Assembly (NCBI GenBank): GCA_964545715.1
Contig: CAZJHX010000251.1
Location: 1 to 10,314 of the forward strand
From: CAZJHX01 sp964545715
Lineage (GTDB): Bacteria > Myxococcota_A > UBA9042 > GCA-2863065
Length of the DNA: 10,314 nucleotides
Direction: 5' to 3'
Of this stretch, positions 1-7,066 are shown piece by piece. Position numbers and translations under genes: made by a program. A model generated the notes under the pieces. The model saw nothing but the letters and a program-made list of their open reading frames with translations, was not told the DNA's origin and did no database searches. The stretch's first letter is position 1. Each line of letters begins with the position of its first letter.

Positions 1-627
1 GACATGATTGCGGTTCCACAGCGGCTCGAAGATGGAGTTTTGAAAGCGGAAGGCCAGGATGTTTTGGACGGTCTCCTTGCCCAGGTAGTGGTCGATGCGG
101 AAGAGCTGGTCCTCCCGCACGTAGCTCAGCAGCTCTATATTGAGCTTTCGCGCGCTCTCGAGGTCGCGACCGAACGGCTTCTCGACGACCACACGCCGCC
201 AGCCGACCTCCGATTTTGGCGGGCACTGCAGCATGTCGGCCTGGCAAAGACCGGCCACGGTCGCGCCGAAGAGCGACGGCTTCAGCGCCAGGTAGAACAG
301 CCGCCCGCACGTCCCGGCCTCATCGCCGGCCAGCGCGTCCAGGCGTGCGTTCAGGCCTTGAAGTTCTTCGAGCTTGAGGGAGTCTGCGCGCTGGTAGAAG
401 ACGCGCTGGGCGAAGGCCCGAAACTCATCGCGGTCCTCCTGTGGCAGCCACTGTGCCAGCTCTGCGCGCCACGCGTCGTCGGTCTTGTCGCGCCGTGCTG
501 CGCCGATCACCTGCACCGGGCCTTTGAAGGCGCCTGCGCGATAGTTGAAGAAGAGAGCCGGGATCAGCTTGCGCGCTGTGAGATCGCCGGACGCTCCGAA
601 CACGACGATTTGAGCCAACTGCGCCAC
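1..627 (-). CDS. zwf: Glucose-6-phosphate 1-dehydrogenase, N-terminal 209 residues (runs off the left edge)
   Basis: Catalyses NADP-dependent oxidation of glucose 6-phosphate to 6-phosphogluconolactone, the first step of the oxidative pentose phosphate pathway, in the cytoplasm. The reverse-strand translation shows the nucleotide-binding loop GASGDLTARKL (residues 11-21), the conserved VVVEKPFGRD segment (near residues 157-166) and the family's catalytic signature RIDHYLGKE (177-185), followed by the conserved NxxFEPLWNRNHV-type stretch at the edge. The visible part fits a normal family protein, and the C-terminal half lies outside the window. I chose GTG at 627 because it sits ten codons before the dinucleotide-binding loop, as in other family members. 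It has no strong Shine-Dalgarno sequence, and the frame is open further upstream, so the exact start is uncertain. The start lies 64 bp inside the preceding Ig-like gene in a different frame, so translation may depend on ribosomes finishing that gene. Identity is near certain; the start is moderately certain. Confidence 0.95.
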   Translation of the reverse strand, partial: MAQLAQIVVFGASGDLTARKLIPALFFNYRAGAFKGPVQVIGAARRDKTDDAWRAELAQWLPQEDRDEFRAFAQRVFYQRADSLKLEELQGLNARLDALAGDEAGTCGRLFYLALKPSLFGATVAGLCQADMLQCPPKSEVGWRRVVVEKPFGRDLESARKLNIELLSYVREDQLFRIDHYLGKETVQNILAFRFQNSIFEPLWNRNHV

Positions 628-1547
628 GACGCCAAGGCTACCATAGTCAAGAGAAGCACGATGACCCCGAGAGGACCGCCCCCCGTGCCGCCGCGACTGG
701 CGAATGTACAGCCGCCAAACAAGCTGTTTCGACGCGCCTGACAGTCCGAGTTGCAGCGGCCCGCCCCAGCGCTGGGCACGTGCTCGAACTGAAAGTCCAC
801 CGCCTCTGTGGGCGTGGACTCATTGCCGGCCGCGTCCACGATCGTGACGGTGATCGAGTGAACTGTGCTCGCCTCGGCGGCCGGAAATGTGTTCATGCAG
901 TGCCCGCCCTGCGTGTCGTGACCCAGCTGCAACGTGCACTGGTACCCGTCGACGGTGTTGTGACAGCCCGACGCGTTGCGCAGCCAGCCCATCGCATCGG
1001 GACGCACCAGCAGGGTCGAGGCGCCGGACGCCGACTGAATGTCCAGCTTGACCAGCAGGGCCTCGGACTCGGTCGTGTCGTCGGCCAGTCCACTGACGGT
1101 GACCGCCGTGCGCACGGTGTCGTTGCACAGCGCCTCTCCTGCGCCGTCCACGCTAACGGCGCCCAGGATGGGGGCGACGTCGTCTTGCAGACTTCCCACG
1201 CGGAAGGTGGAGTGCCGGCCGTCCTGCGCGCTGACCGTGACGTCCGTGTTGGGCTTCAACGTCTGTGTGGGGACCAGCTGAAAGAGCTCGGTGTCCAGCT
1301 GATTGAGCTGGAAGGGGATCGGCTCGCCGCTCTCGGCCTCGATCAGGATTAGTTTTGTCGCCGCAACGGGCCACGAGACCACGATTTGGGCATTGGTCGG
1401 CACGTTGTCCGCGCCGTCGGCGGGCACTGTCCAGCTGACGCCGTCACCCATGCAGTCACACATTATTGCGGCTGCGTCGGCGCGCGCGGGCAGGGTCAGG
1501 GTTGCGATGGCGAGCAGGGAAAGGGTCATTGCGATCTGTGTTTTCAT
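564..1547 (-). CDS. Secreted Ig-like (Big_5-type) protein with MYXO-CTERM-like C-terminal sorting tail, 327 aa
   Basis: Probable cell-surface protein of unknown role. A signal peptide covers residues 1 to about 25 (basic start MKTQ, hydrophobic core, likely cut after an Ala-x-Ala in ARADA). Residues about 36-118 read as a bacterial Ig-like 5 domain, beginning with VPADGADNVPTNAQIVVSW. A second beta-rich, Cys-containing region follows (about 125-255), ending in an Ig-like strand pattern with VDAAGNES. The C-terminus has Cys265, Cys269 and Cys280, a Gly-rich stretch (286-294), a hydrophobic segment (292-306) and basic residues (Arg309, Lys313), the layout of MYXO-CTERM or GlyGly-CTERM tails that are cleaved for surface anchoring. 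About 14 further residues follow the basic cluster, which is unusual, and they overlap zwf. ATG at 1547 is chosen over an upstream in-frame codon because GGAGG lies seven bases before it and the signal peptide starts there. Domain assignments are from pattern reading only. Confidence 0.85.
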   Translation of the reverse strand: MKTQIAMTLSLLAIATLTLPARADAAAIMCDCMGDGVSWTVPADGADNVPTNAQIVVSWPVAATKLILIEAESGEPIPFQLNQLDTELFQLVPTQTLKPNTDVTVSAQDGRHSTFRVGSLQDDVAPILGAVSVDGAGEALCNDTVRTAVTVSGLADDTTESEALLVKLDIQSASGASTLLVRPDAMGWLRNASGCHNTVDGYQCTLQLGHDTQGGHCMNTFPAAEASTVHSITVTIVDAAGNESTPTEAVDFQFEHVPSAGAGRCNSDCQARRNSLFGGCTFASRGGTGGGPLGVIVLLLTMVALASWRSWLKSSCSERPAISQRAS

Positions 1548-1554
1548 TGGCGTA

Positions 1555-1559
1555 CCTCC
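1555..1559 (-). promoter_or_regulatory. Ribosome binding site GGAGG for the Ig-like protein
   Basis: Reading the minus strand, GGAGG is followed by TACGCCA and then ATG at 1547, a seven-base spacing. This fixes the start of the secreted Ig-like protein at the signal-peptide Met rather than at the in-frame upstream codon. Confidence 0.75.
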
Positions 1560-1585
1560 GCCATCTTGATGTGCACACCCCATGC

Positions 1586-1602
1586 CGGGGCGCAGTGCCC
1601 CG
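1586..1602. repeat. Six-base-pair GC-rich inverted repeat in the leader of the Ig-like gene
   Basis: CGGGGC (1586-1591) and GCCCCG (1597-1602) flank a five-base loop. It lies between the FkbM stop and the Ig-like start. No T-run follows on either strand, so it is not a convincing intrinsic terminator. It could be a leader hairpin or chance in GC-rich DNA. Confidence 0.3.
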
Positions 1603-1618
1603 ATCGTGACAAAGCTAT

Positions 1619-1632
1619 GTGAAGTTTTTCAC
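1619..1632. repeat. Short palindrome GTGAA-N4-TTCAC in the FkbM/Ig-like gap
   Basis: A 14-base near-palindrome lies in the 123-bp gap, in a locally AT-richer patch. On the minus strand its right arm is part of TTCACA, which resembles a sigma-70 -35 hexamer (five of six), but no matching -10 sits at the right distance. It could be an operator or a weak RNA hairpin. Low confidence. Confidence 0.25.
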
Positions 1633-1670
1633 CACAGGGTGTTCGGGCAGGGTTCGGTTGCCGAGGGGTG

Positions 1671-2510
1671 TCAGTCGGCTTCGACCAGGTGCTCTATGAA
1701 GCGGGCGCTCAGGTCGTCGCCTGTGAGGCGGTCGCGGGCGGCTAGAACAAACGCCGCCGTGTCATGTGAGAGATAACAATGGTGTAGGACGGCCGCCAGC
1801 TTCAGCAGCTTGGGGGCGCTTAGCGTCTCCAGCGTCATGAAATCACGGATGTACACGGCGTCACCCCACAGCCACTGGCTGCCCAGGGTGTTGACTTTGT
1901 CGTCGTACGCGATGGGCTTGAGCGCGCGACCTGAGAAGCTGGCGAAACGAAAGAAGGTAAACCCGCGTTCGGCCAGCAGGCGGTCGACGTCCCGAAAGAG
2001 GTGCTGTCCGCGGTACAGCGGCACAAACTCCACCTCCACGTGAACCGCGACAGCCTCGCTCAGCACGCGAGCCGCGCCGCCCAGCACCTCGTAGGCGGCG
2101 CCCTGCGCGTCGATCTTCAAAAAGTCGACCTCGCCAAGGCCCGCCACGTCATCCAGTCTGCTGGTCTCGACGGGGCGCTCGCCCGTCTTTTTCATGTACG
2201 GCGCGATGTACTGGAACAGCTCCAGCAGCTGCTCGTCGGGCTCGAAGATGGACGAGCAGAGCGGCGACGCGCACTCGTGAAACGTCTTGGGTGAGCCGTC
2301 CGCGACGACGACCGGCAGAAACCGCCCGCGGCCGGCGTCATTCAGGCGCGCGCAGGCGTCTGTGTCCGGCTCAAACCCCACCAGGGTCGCCAGCCCGCGA
2401 CGCAGCAGCGGCTCATACGGCTCCGGATCGCCGCCGTCGACGATGGCGGCGCCTACGTCCGCAACAGCGATCGCAGGAAACTCATCAACCAGGGCCTCCA
2501 CCGCGATCAT
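1671..2510 (-). CDS. FkbM-family SAM-dependent methyltransferase, 279 aa
   Basis: Likely transfers a methyl group from S-adenosylmethionine to a hydroxyl of a sugar, lipid or natural product; the substrate cannot be read from the sequence. The class I fold order is visible: the SAM-binding strand and loop AVADVGAA (15-22), the acidic strand-2 end VGFEP (44-48), a variable middle, then the FkbM hallmark DFLKIDAQGAAYEVL (129-143) and HVEVEF (157-162). Size is usual for the family. The glycine loop is degenerate, reading DVGAAIVDGG where DxGANxG is common. No signal peptide is seen, so it should be cytoplasmic. ATG at 2510 forms an ATGA overlap with the stop of the upstream DUF2183 gene, implying translational coupling. 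A GTG at 2537 would add nine residues and lacks a ribosome binding site. The shared operon suggests both act on the same envelope or metabolite pathway, which is inference. Confidence 0.85.
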   Translation of the reverse strand: MIAVEALVDEFPAIAVADVGAAIVDGGDPEPYEPLLRRGLATLVGFEPDTDACARLNDAGRGRFLPVVVADGSPKTFHECASPLCSSIFEPDEQLLELFQYIAPYMKKTGERPVETSRLDDVAGLGEVDFLKIDAQGAAYEVLGGAARVLSEAVAVHVEVEFVPLYRGQHLFRDVDRLLAERGFTFFRFASFSGRALKPIAYDDKVNTLGSQWLWGDAVYIRDFMTLETLSAPKLLKLAAVLHHCYLSHDTAAFVLAARDRLTGDDLSARFIEHLVEAD

Positions 2511-3493
2511 CGCTGGTCCGACTGCCCGCCCTTCCACAGCGCCGAAGCCTGGTGGTAGTCGTCCACATATTGGATGGCCGGCAGCTCCGGTGAGTCGGCC
2601 CTGCCGGTGCGCCGAATGAACACCGCCGCGACCTGCTGCGGAAACTCCTTCTGGATCGCCGCGTACACGTGGGGATCCTGCTGGCTGTCGTCGCCGATCA
2701 GCACGAAGCGCTGCCCCGGATGCAGCTCCATAATCTTGCGAATGTCAGACACCTTCTCCGCATATATCCCGGGCTCGCCCTCAAACACCAGCTTGGACAG
2801 GCTGCCGGTCTCCAGCGCCCCTTTCGGCATGCCCCGCTTTTCCAGCTTGCCGCGCACGCCGCCCGCGACCAGCTCGGGCCGAGCCGTGACCCAGTGCACA
2901 TTGCCGCCGGCGCCCTGGCTCAGCAGCTCCGAGTAAAAGTCGCGCGCTCCGGGAAACTCCTTTCCATATCGCTTGTCGTAGTGCGGAACCACGGTGTCAT
3001 CGAAGTCGCTGATCACGCCAAGCGGCTTCGACAGCGCCGCGGTCTCGTCGATGAGCGCCTTCACTTCGGCCCGCACCGCCGGGTCGTCGATGTCGTGGTA
3101 GACCAGCTCCTCGACGTCGTGGTGGTCCGGATTTTGGTCGATTCGCTTCAGGATGGCCGCGCGATCCGCCACACCGGCGCCGGCCAGCACATTGCGGATA
3201 CCGCGCTCCTCTGCAGGACCCGTCGGCCCGCACTGCAGCAGGTCGACGACCGCCCAACACTGCTGCCACGTCGCGCCCGCGAGACGGCCGGGCTCCTGGT
3301 CCGCGATCCGGCAGAGCGCCGCCTCGTCTTTGCGGGCGATGAGCTTGCTGACGTCGGGCGACAGGGCTTGCTGCGCCGCCGCGTAACCCAGCCCGCGAAG
3401 CGCCGCTTTGGGATCGGATGCTGACTCGAGGTCGAGGCCGGACGCTCGGGTCGGTTGGACAGGCGATTTGGAGCGTGGAGCAAATACAGGCAT
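2507..3493 (-). CDS. APP1/DUF2183-like HAD-fold phosphatase with helical N-terminal domain, 328 aa
   Basis: The C-terminal half (about 157-297) resembles the catalytic domain of APP1 phosphatidate phosphatases (DUF2183). It has the HAD nucleophile motif DFDDTV (163-168), WVTARP (201-206) with the motif II Thr203, Lys247 in EKVSDIRKI, and the acidic motif GDDSQQDP (267-274) followed by HVYAAIQKEFP. All catalytic positions appear intact, so phosphatase activity on a phospholipid or similar phosphomonoester is plausible. Residues about 28-155 form a predicted all-helical region that I do not recognise. No signal peptide or membrane segment is seen. ATG at 3493 was chosen because the frame upstream of it is low in known features and runs into the divergent gene on the other strand; there is no strong ribosome binding site. 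The stop overlaps the FkbM start (ATGA). Catalytic-domain identity is good; the substrate is inferred. Confidence 0.8.
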   Translation of the reverse strand: MPVFAPRSKSPVQPTRASGLDLESASDPKAALRGLGYAAAQQALSPDVSKLIARKDEAALCRIADQEPGRLAGATWQQCWAVVDLLQCGPTGPAEERGIRNVLAGAGVADRAAILKRIDQNPDHHDVEELVYHDIDDPAVRAEVKALIDETAALSKPLGVISDFDDTVVPHYDKRYGKEFPGARDFYSELLSQGAGGNVHWVTARPELVAGGVRGKLEKRGMPKGALETGSLSKLVFEGEPGIYAEKVSDIRKIMELHPGQRFVLIGDDSQQDPHVYAAIQKEFPQQVAAVFIRRTGRADSPELPAIQYVDDYHQASALWKGGQSDQR

Positions 3494-3671
3494 GGCCCGG
3501 TGCCATCGCAAGGATGGTGCCGTCGGCGTCGCGCCCCGGCCACGAGCGCTCAGCCCCCCGAACAGACCGCAAAGACGACGGTGTGGCGTCACGAGGTGGG
3601 GGCTTGCGACCCGAGCGAAATTCGGCGAGGTCCCAGAAATCAGTCCCCTGGCGCAGGTCAAGTCTGGGGGT

Positions 3672-3701
3672 TTGCTGCCGGTCCGGCCGCTGGGATACGA
3701 T
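3672..3701 (+). promoter_or_regulatory. Possible sigma-70-like promoter for the zinc-ribbon/PDZ gene
   Basis: TTGCTG (3672-3677) and TACGAT (3696-3701) are separated by 18 bases and lie about 30 bases before the TTG start at 3731. The match is three of six at -35 and four of six at -10, so this is a positional suggestion only. Confidence 0.3.
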
Positions 3702-3721
3702 TCGGCCTGCAGCGAATACCC

Positions 3722-3726
3722 GGAGG
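3722..3726 (+). promoter_or_regulatory. Ribosome binding site GGAGG deciding a TTG start
   Basis: GGAGG lies four bases before TTG at 3731. The reading frame is open far upstream, but the zinc-ribbon begins at the fourth codon after this TTG, and no ATG or GTG nearby has a comparable site. Confidence 0.6.
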
Positions 3727-3730
3727 ACCC

Positions 3731-4621
3731 TTGGCGCTGACGCGTTGCTTCAGTTGTGGGCGAAAAGTGAGCACGCTGGCCGCGGCCTGTCCGGACCAGG
3801 CGTGTGGGCTTGCGCAGCCGGGCCAGCATCAGCTTCACCGCCAGCTGGCGGAGGCCCGCGCCCGGGCGTCCGGGACCGCAGAGACGGTCGAGACGGCGGA
3901 GGCCCCGTTTGATGTGCGCGTGCTCACCGCGCTGCGGCGGTTGCTGTCCGAGCTCGACCAGCGATCGCGCCTGAGCGTGCTGGTGGCACAAGCGACATGT
4001 CCGGACTGCGACGGCGCGACAACCGTCGCCGACGGCCTGGCGGGCACCTGCGACGAGTGCGGCTACCCCGACGTGGTGGGCTGCGCCATGCCCCCGGGCT
4101 GCGATCGAAGCGCCGCCCGGCTTGCGCGCGTGTCAGGACGATGGCTGCCTGTCTGCGACCGACACAGCCCGTGCATCCGCTGTAACGAGCTGATCGACGA
4201 GTCCCGACATCTGGCGCATGTTCAAATCGACCCCGCCAGCCTGTCCCGCCCGGGGCGCGGGCTGTCGTCCCGTATGGGCAGCGCCGCGCGCCGGCGCATC
4301 TACTCGCACGTCGACGCGGTCGTGTGCGAGGCGTTCGTGTGGCTGCGCGAGCTGAAGCGCCTCGGGGTCTCCGTGGACCAACTGGACGGGGACGGCGTCT
4401 TGATCACCGCCGTGGAGCCCGGCTCGGCGGCCGGCCTGGTCGGCATCGCTGACGGCGCGATCCTGGTGAAGCTCGGAAATCGTCGAGTCATCGGACTACC
4501 GGAGCTTGTGTCGGCGATTACGGCGACACCGGCCCATCAGGCGATAGACGTGGTCACGATCAGCCCCAAGGGCAAGAAGGGCGCCGTCGAGCTTGAGCTG
4601 CTGGAGCCCTCGCGCGCCTAG
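3731..4621 (+). CDS. Zinc-ribbon and PDZ domain fusion protein, 296 aa
   Basis: Function unknown; it looks like a soluble cytoplasmic adaptor. An N-terminal zinc ribbon is formed by CFSCG (Cys6, Cys9) and CPDQAC (Cys20, Cys25). A second set of cysteine pairs, CPDC (90, 93) and CDEC (107, 110), is followed by a further Cys/His group: Cys118, Cys124, Cys142, His145, Cys148, Cys151. The C-terminal part (about 218-292) reads as a PDZ domain, with GVLITAVEPGSAAGL and GDAI-like GAILVKLGNRRVIGLPELVSAI, the pattern of HtrA-type PDZ modules. No protease domain, signal peptide or membrane helix is present. The TTG start is supported by GGAGG at 3722-3726 and by the zinc ribbon starting immediately. It is divergent from the phosphatase gene and convergent with the VWA lipoprotein gene (51-bp gap). 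PDZ modules bind C-terminal peptides, so a role in protein recognition is plausible. Domain calls are fairly firm; the role is open. Confidence 0.8.
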   Translation: MALTRCFSCGRKVSTLAAACPDQACGLAQPGQHQLHRQLAEARARASGTAETVETAEAPFDVRVLTALRRLLSELDQRSRLSVLVAQATCPDCDGATTVADGLAGTCDECGYPDVVGCAMPPGCDRSAARLARVSGRWLPVCDRHSPCIRCNELIDESRHLAHVQIDPASLSRPGRGLSSRMGSAARRRIYSHVDAVVCEAFVWLRELKRLGVSVDQLDGDGVLITAVEPGSAAGLVGIADGAILVKLGNRRVIGLPELVSAITATPAHQAIDVVTISPKGKKGAVELELLEPSRA

Positions 4622-4672
4622 ACTCGCCAGAGCGTCGTAGCTCCCAACAGCTGTCACTGCGGTCTTCGTCGG

Positions 4673-7012
4673 TCAGGGAACGAGGGTGTCGTGGAGCTTG
4701 CCCGCGGGGGTCTCCGCGCTGATCGTCACCTGCGCCGCGCCGTCCACGTCGGCCGACGGCCAGGTCACCACCCACGTGTCGGCGATGAACGCGGCCACCC
4801 TCTGGTACACCGCTTTGACGTCCTCGTTGCTCGGCGCATACAGAAAACACCCGTGCGTCTCGTTGGTCATCGTAAACATCGCGGGCACGTCGATGGCGCC
4901 CATCCCGATGACGAACACCGGCACCCCGAGCGCGCGGGCCCGCTGCGACACCGTCCGGTGGCACGCGGCATAGCTGTCGTTCTCCAGGCCGTCGGTGAAG
5001 ACGATCTCGAGCCGAAACGGCGTCTCCTCGCCCTCGAGCTCGTCCAGCCCGACGTCCATCGCGTCGTACAGGGACGTTGCCCCGGCCTCCATCGGCGCCG
5101 TGATCGCTTCCTCAAGCTCGCCGACATCCTCGGTCATCGGCTGATAGACCACCGCATCCTTCGAGAACTTTACGACCCCCGCACGAAAGACCGGCGGCAG
5201 CACGCCGATCAAATGCGCCAGCCCCTCTTCCAGAAAGGCGATGTCCTGTTCGCTCATGCTACCGCTGTAATCAAGCACCAGGCTCAGCGAGAACTGCACC
5301 TTGGAAAACGACTTCAGCGGCGCCACGCTAAGCACCTCGACCGGCTCGCCGCCTTCCAAAACGGTCACGTCGTCCGCCGCCAGCTCCAGGACGGGCTCGA
5401 GCTCGTCGTTGGCGACGAAGAGGTACGCAGCCCTCTGGCCATCAACCGCATTCGTGGCGTGCACAATCGACAAGAATGCGAGCAGCTCTTCGTCCCAGTC
5501 GACGTCGCCGGCGTCCAGCAGCTTGCGCGCGTCAGCCTTCGTCACGCCGAGCACGTGGTGGTAGAGCAGGTCGTCCAGGGCACCCACGATGGGCGCCAGG
5601 ATCGGGCGCGCCACCAGCCACTCTTCCCACGGGCCGGTCTCCCCGGCGCCCTTGGCGTGCAGGTACAACTGCAGGACGCGCCGCACCTCGTCTTGCAACC
5701 CGTCCAGATCGGTGCCCAGCAGGGCTGCCAGCAGTGCGGGGAAGATGCCCCCGTGCGTGTCGATCGCCTGGATAAGGGCGTCGGGCGCCAGCGCGAGGAA
5801 GCGGTCTTCGATCTCCAGCAGATAGGCGGGCAGGTCGTTGACCACGCGCTTTACAAACGCCGGGCTGAGCGCGCGGCATTGGGTGTCCTCGTACAGCTCG
5901 AGTATTGCCGCCAGCGGAAATGGCGCAGCCGACCAGCACGGATCCAGGCCGATCGGCCCCGCCCCCGGCGACAAGCAGCCGACCGCGGGCTCGTCCGGGG
6001 GCAGGTACGGTTGCGCGCAGATCGGCTCGGGCGACGGCAAGGCGATCGGCTCGAGATCGTCCGTGTCGAACGGGGACGGCGCCGGCTCGGCCGGTGGCAG
6101 CTCTGGGGAGCACACCCTATCGACATCGAGCCCCTGGCCCGGCCTGCCCGACTCCCCCAACTGCAGACTCGTCACTCGAAAGGCCACCGGGCTGGAGTCG
6201 TCGCAGCCGGCTGAATCGCTGGACATCAGCCGCACCTGGCGCGCCTGAATCCGCAGCCCGATCGACGCCGACTCGGGCACACCGTCGGGCGTCGGGTGGC
6301 CGGCGGCGTCGAACCAGTCGAGGTCCGCCTTTACGATGTTGGCGATGATGTTCTTGATAGCGTGCTTGCTGATCGGCAGGCCGGCGGCGTCGAGGTGGTC
6401 GACGGCAGCGAGCAGCTCTTCCAAAACGACAAGCCCACCTACGATCCCCTCCAGCGTGCCGGACTCCGGGTCCAGGGCGCCCTCGACACGGACAATGTGC
6501 AATCGCGCATGGAGGATCGAGTGCTCGGAGAACGGGACCGGCAGCGGGACCCACTGGACGGGATCGTCCGAGACGCCGGCGGCGCTGAGCTCCGACTCCG
6601 CGACTTCCCAGCACGTGTCGTCGTCCCAATTCGCGTCGTGGGCCGTGACCGGAACCACTTGCAGCGCCGGGCCGTCTCCGGTTCCCGGCGCGGCGAGGAA
6701 GACCAGGTTGAGGTCGTGTCTGTCGATGGCCCCCTGAATGTCACTGTTGACCAGCTTGGCCAGGCCCGAGAGGCTGTTGTCGACGCCCCCCTGACAGCCC
6801 CAGGGCGCGCACGTGCAGCAACGCTCCCCGACCAGGCTCCCCAAGGGGCACTGTCCGACCCACTCAGGCGACTTGTCGGGGACAGACGCGGTCCGCGTGT
6901 TCTGGACCGGGCTTGAGGTCGTTTCCGCGGCGTCCAGCTCGGGCCCGCATCCGGCCGCGATGACGAGCAAACCTGGGGCGAGCGTGCTCCAGAAAGCGGT
7001 CTTGTACTCCAT
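4673..7012 (-). CDS. VWA (MIDAS) domain lipoprotein with Cys-rich N-terminal segment, 779 aa
   Basis: Exported, lipid-anchored protein with a C-terminal von Willebrand factor A domain, probably for metal-dependent ligand binding or adhesion. The signal peptide MEYKTAFW... ends in VIAAGC, giving Cys22 as the lipidated residue. A compact cysteine cluster follows the linker (Cys55, 65, 66, 68, 73). Residues about 78-300 contain a beta-rich domain, about 300-360 a Pro/Glu/Asp-rich Cys-containing linker, and about 360-535 a mostly helical region. The VWA domain spans about 570-750, with MIDAS motif DYSGS (581-585), Thr646 in GATSLYDAM and Asp674 in FTDG, all intact. ATG at 7012 is chosen because a purine-rich AAGGGGGAG precedes it and the lipobox lies 22 residues in; an upstream in-frame codon would bury the signal peptide. 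It is the last gene of the MNIO operon, 54 bp after the partner protein. Its ligand is unknown. Confidence 0.88.
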   Translation of the reverse strand: MEYKTAFWSTLAPGLLVIAAGCGPELDAAETTSSPVQNTRTASVPDKSPEWVGQCPLGSLVGERCCTCAPWGCQGGVDNSLSGLAKLVNSDIQGAIDRHDLNLVFLAAPGTGDGPALQVVPVTAHDANWDDDTCWEVAESELSAAGVSDDPVQWVPLPVPFSEHSILHARLHIVRVEGALDPESGTLEGIVGGLVVLEELLAAVDHLDAAGLPISKHAIKNIIANIVKADLDWFDAAGHPTPDGVPESASIGLRIQARQVRLMSSDSAGCDDSSPVAFRVTSLQLGESGRPGQGLDVDRVCSPELPPAEPAPSPFDTDDLEPIALPSPEPICAQPYLPPDEPAVGCLSPGAGPIGLDPCWSAAPFPLAAILELYEDTQCRALSPAFVKRVVNDLPAYLLEIEDRFLALAPDALIQAIDTHGGIFPALLAALLGTDLDGLQDEVRRVLQLYLHAKGAGETGPWEEWLVARPILAPIVGALDDLLYHHVLGVTKADARKLLDAGDVDWDEELLAFLSIVHATNAVDGQRAAYLFVANDELEPVLELAADDVTVLEGGEPVEVLSVAPLKSFSKVQFSLSLVLDYSGSMSEQDIAFLEEGLAHLIGVLPPVFRAGVVKFSKDAVVYQPMTEDVGELEEAITAPMEAGATSLYDAMDVGLDELEGEETPFRLEIVFTDGLENDSYAACHRTVSQRARALGVPVFVIGMGAIDVPAMFTMTNETHGCFLYAPSNEDVKAVYQRVAAFIADTWVVTWPSADVDGAAQVTISAETPAGKLHDTLVP

Positions 7013-7015
7013 GAT

Positions 7016-7024
7016 CTCCCCCTT
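7016..7024 (-). promoter_or_regulatory. Ribosome binding site AAGGGGGAG for the VWA lipoprotein
   Basis: On the minus strand AAGGGGGAG precedes ATG at 7012 by three bases (six from the AAGGGG core). It supports the lipoprotein signal-peptide start over the in-frame codon 17 residues upstream. Confidence 0.6.
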
Positions 7025-7027
7025 CCC

Positions 7028-7043
7028 GCACCCGTAAGGGCGC
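7028..7043 (-). repeat. Leader hairpin just before the VWA lipoprotein ribosome binding site
   Basis: On the minus strand GCGCCC and GGGTGC (one G-T wobble) pair around a TTAC loop in the 54-bp gap between the partner gene and the lipoprotein gene. No T-run follows, so it is not an intrinsic terminator. It might tune translation or mark an RNA processing point. Confidence 0.3.
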
Positions 7044-7066
7044 TCGAGAGGGTTGGTGTGCATCGC

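Larger units (their letters stand above)
3494..3730. other. Divergent intergenic region between the phosphatase and zinc-ribbon/PDZ genes
   Basis: These 237 bases should contain promoters for both directions. Toward the plus-strand gene a weak sigma-70-like pair is visible (listed separately). On the minus strand TTGACC resembles a -35 box, but no clear -10 follows at 16-18 bases. Frames crossing the region are open on both strands, as expected at this GC content, but show no recognisable protein. Confidence 0.5.

Noticed and set aside
4..741. Long plus-strand open frame at the left edge
   Set aside because: It lies opposite zwf, whose catalytic and NADP-binding motifs are unambiguous on the minus strand. 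The plus-strand product has no recognisable motif.
2511..2537. GTG start nine codons upstream for the FkbM gene
   Set aside because: It has no ribosome binding site, and the ATG at 2510 makes a clean ATGA overlap.
3494..3991. Upstream extension of the phosphatase frame
   Set aside because: The extra 166 residues are low-quality sequence lying across the divergent promoter region and the zinc-ribbon gene. ATG at 3493 gives a sensible protein.
4622..4672. Possible bidirectional terminator between convergent genes
   Set aside because: Only a four-base AGCT stem is visible, with no T-run on either strand.
4691..6214. 507-codon plus-strand open frame
   Set aside because: It is antisense to the VWA lipoprotein, which has a lipobox, ribosome binding site and MIDAS residues. 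The plus-strand product is an Arg/His/Gln-rich shadow typical of GC-rich DNA.
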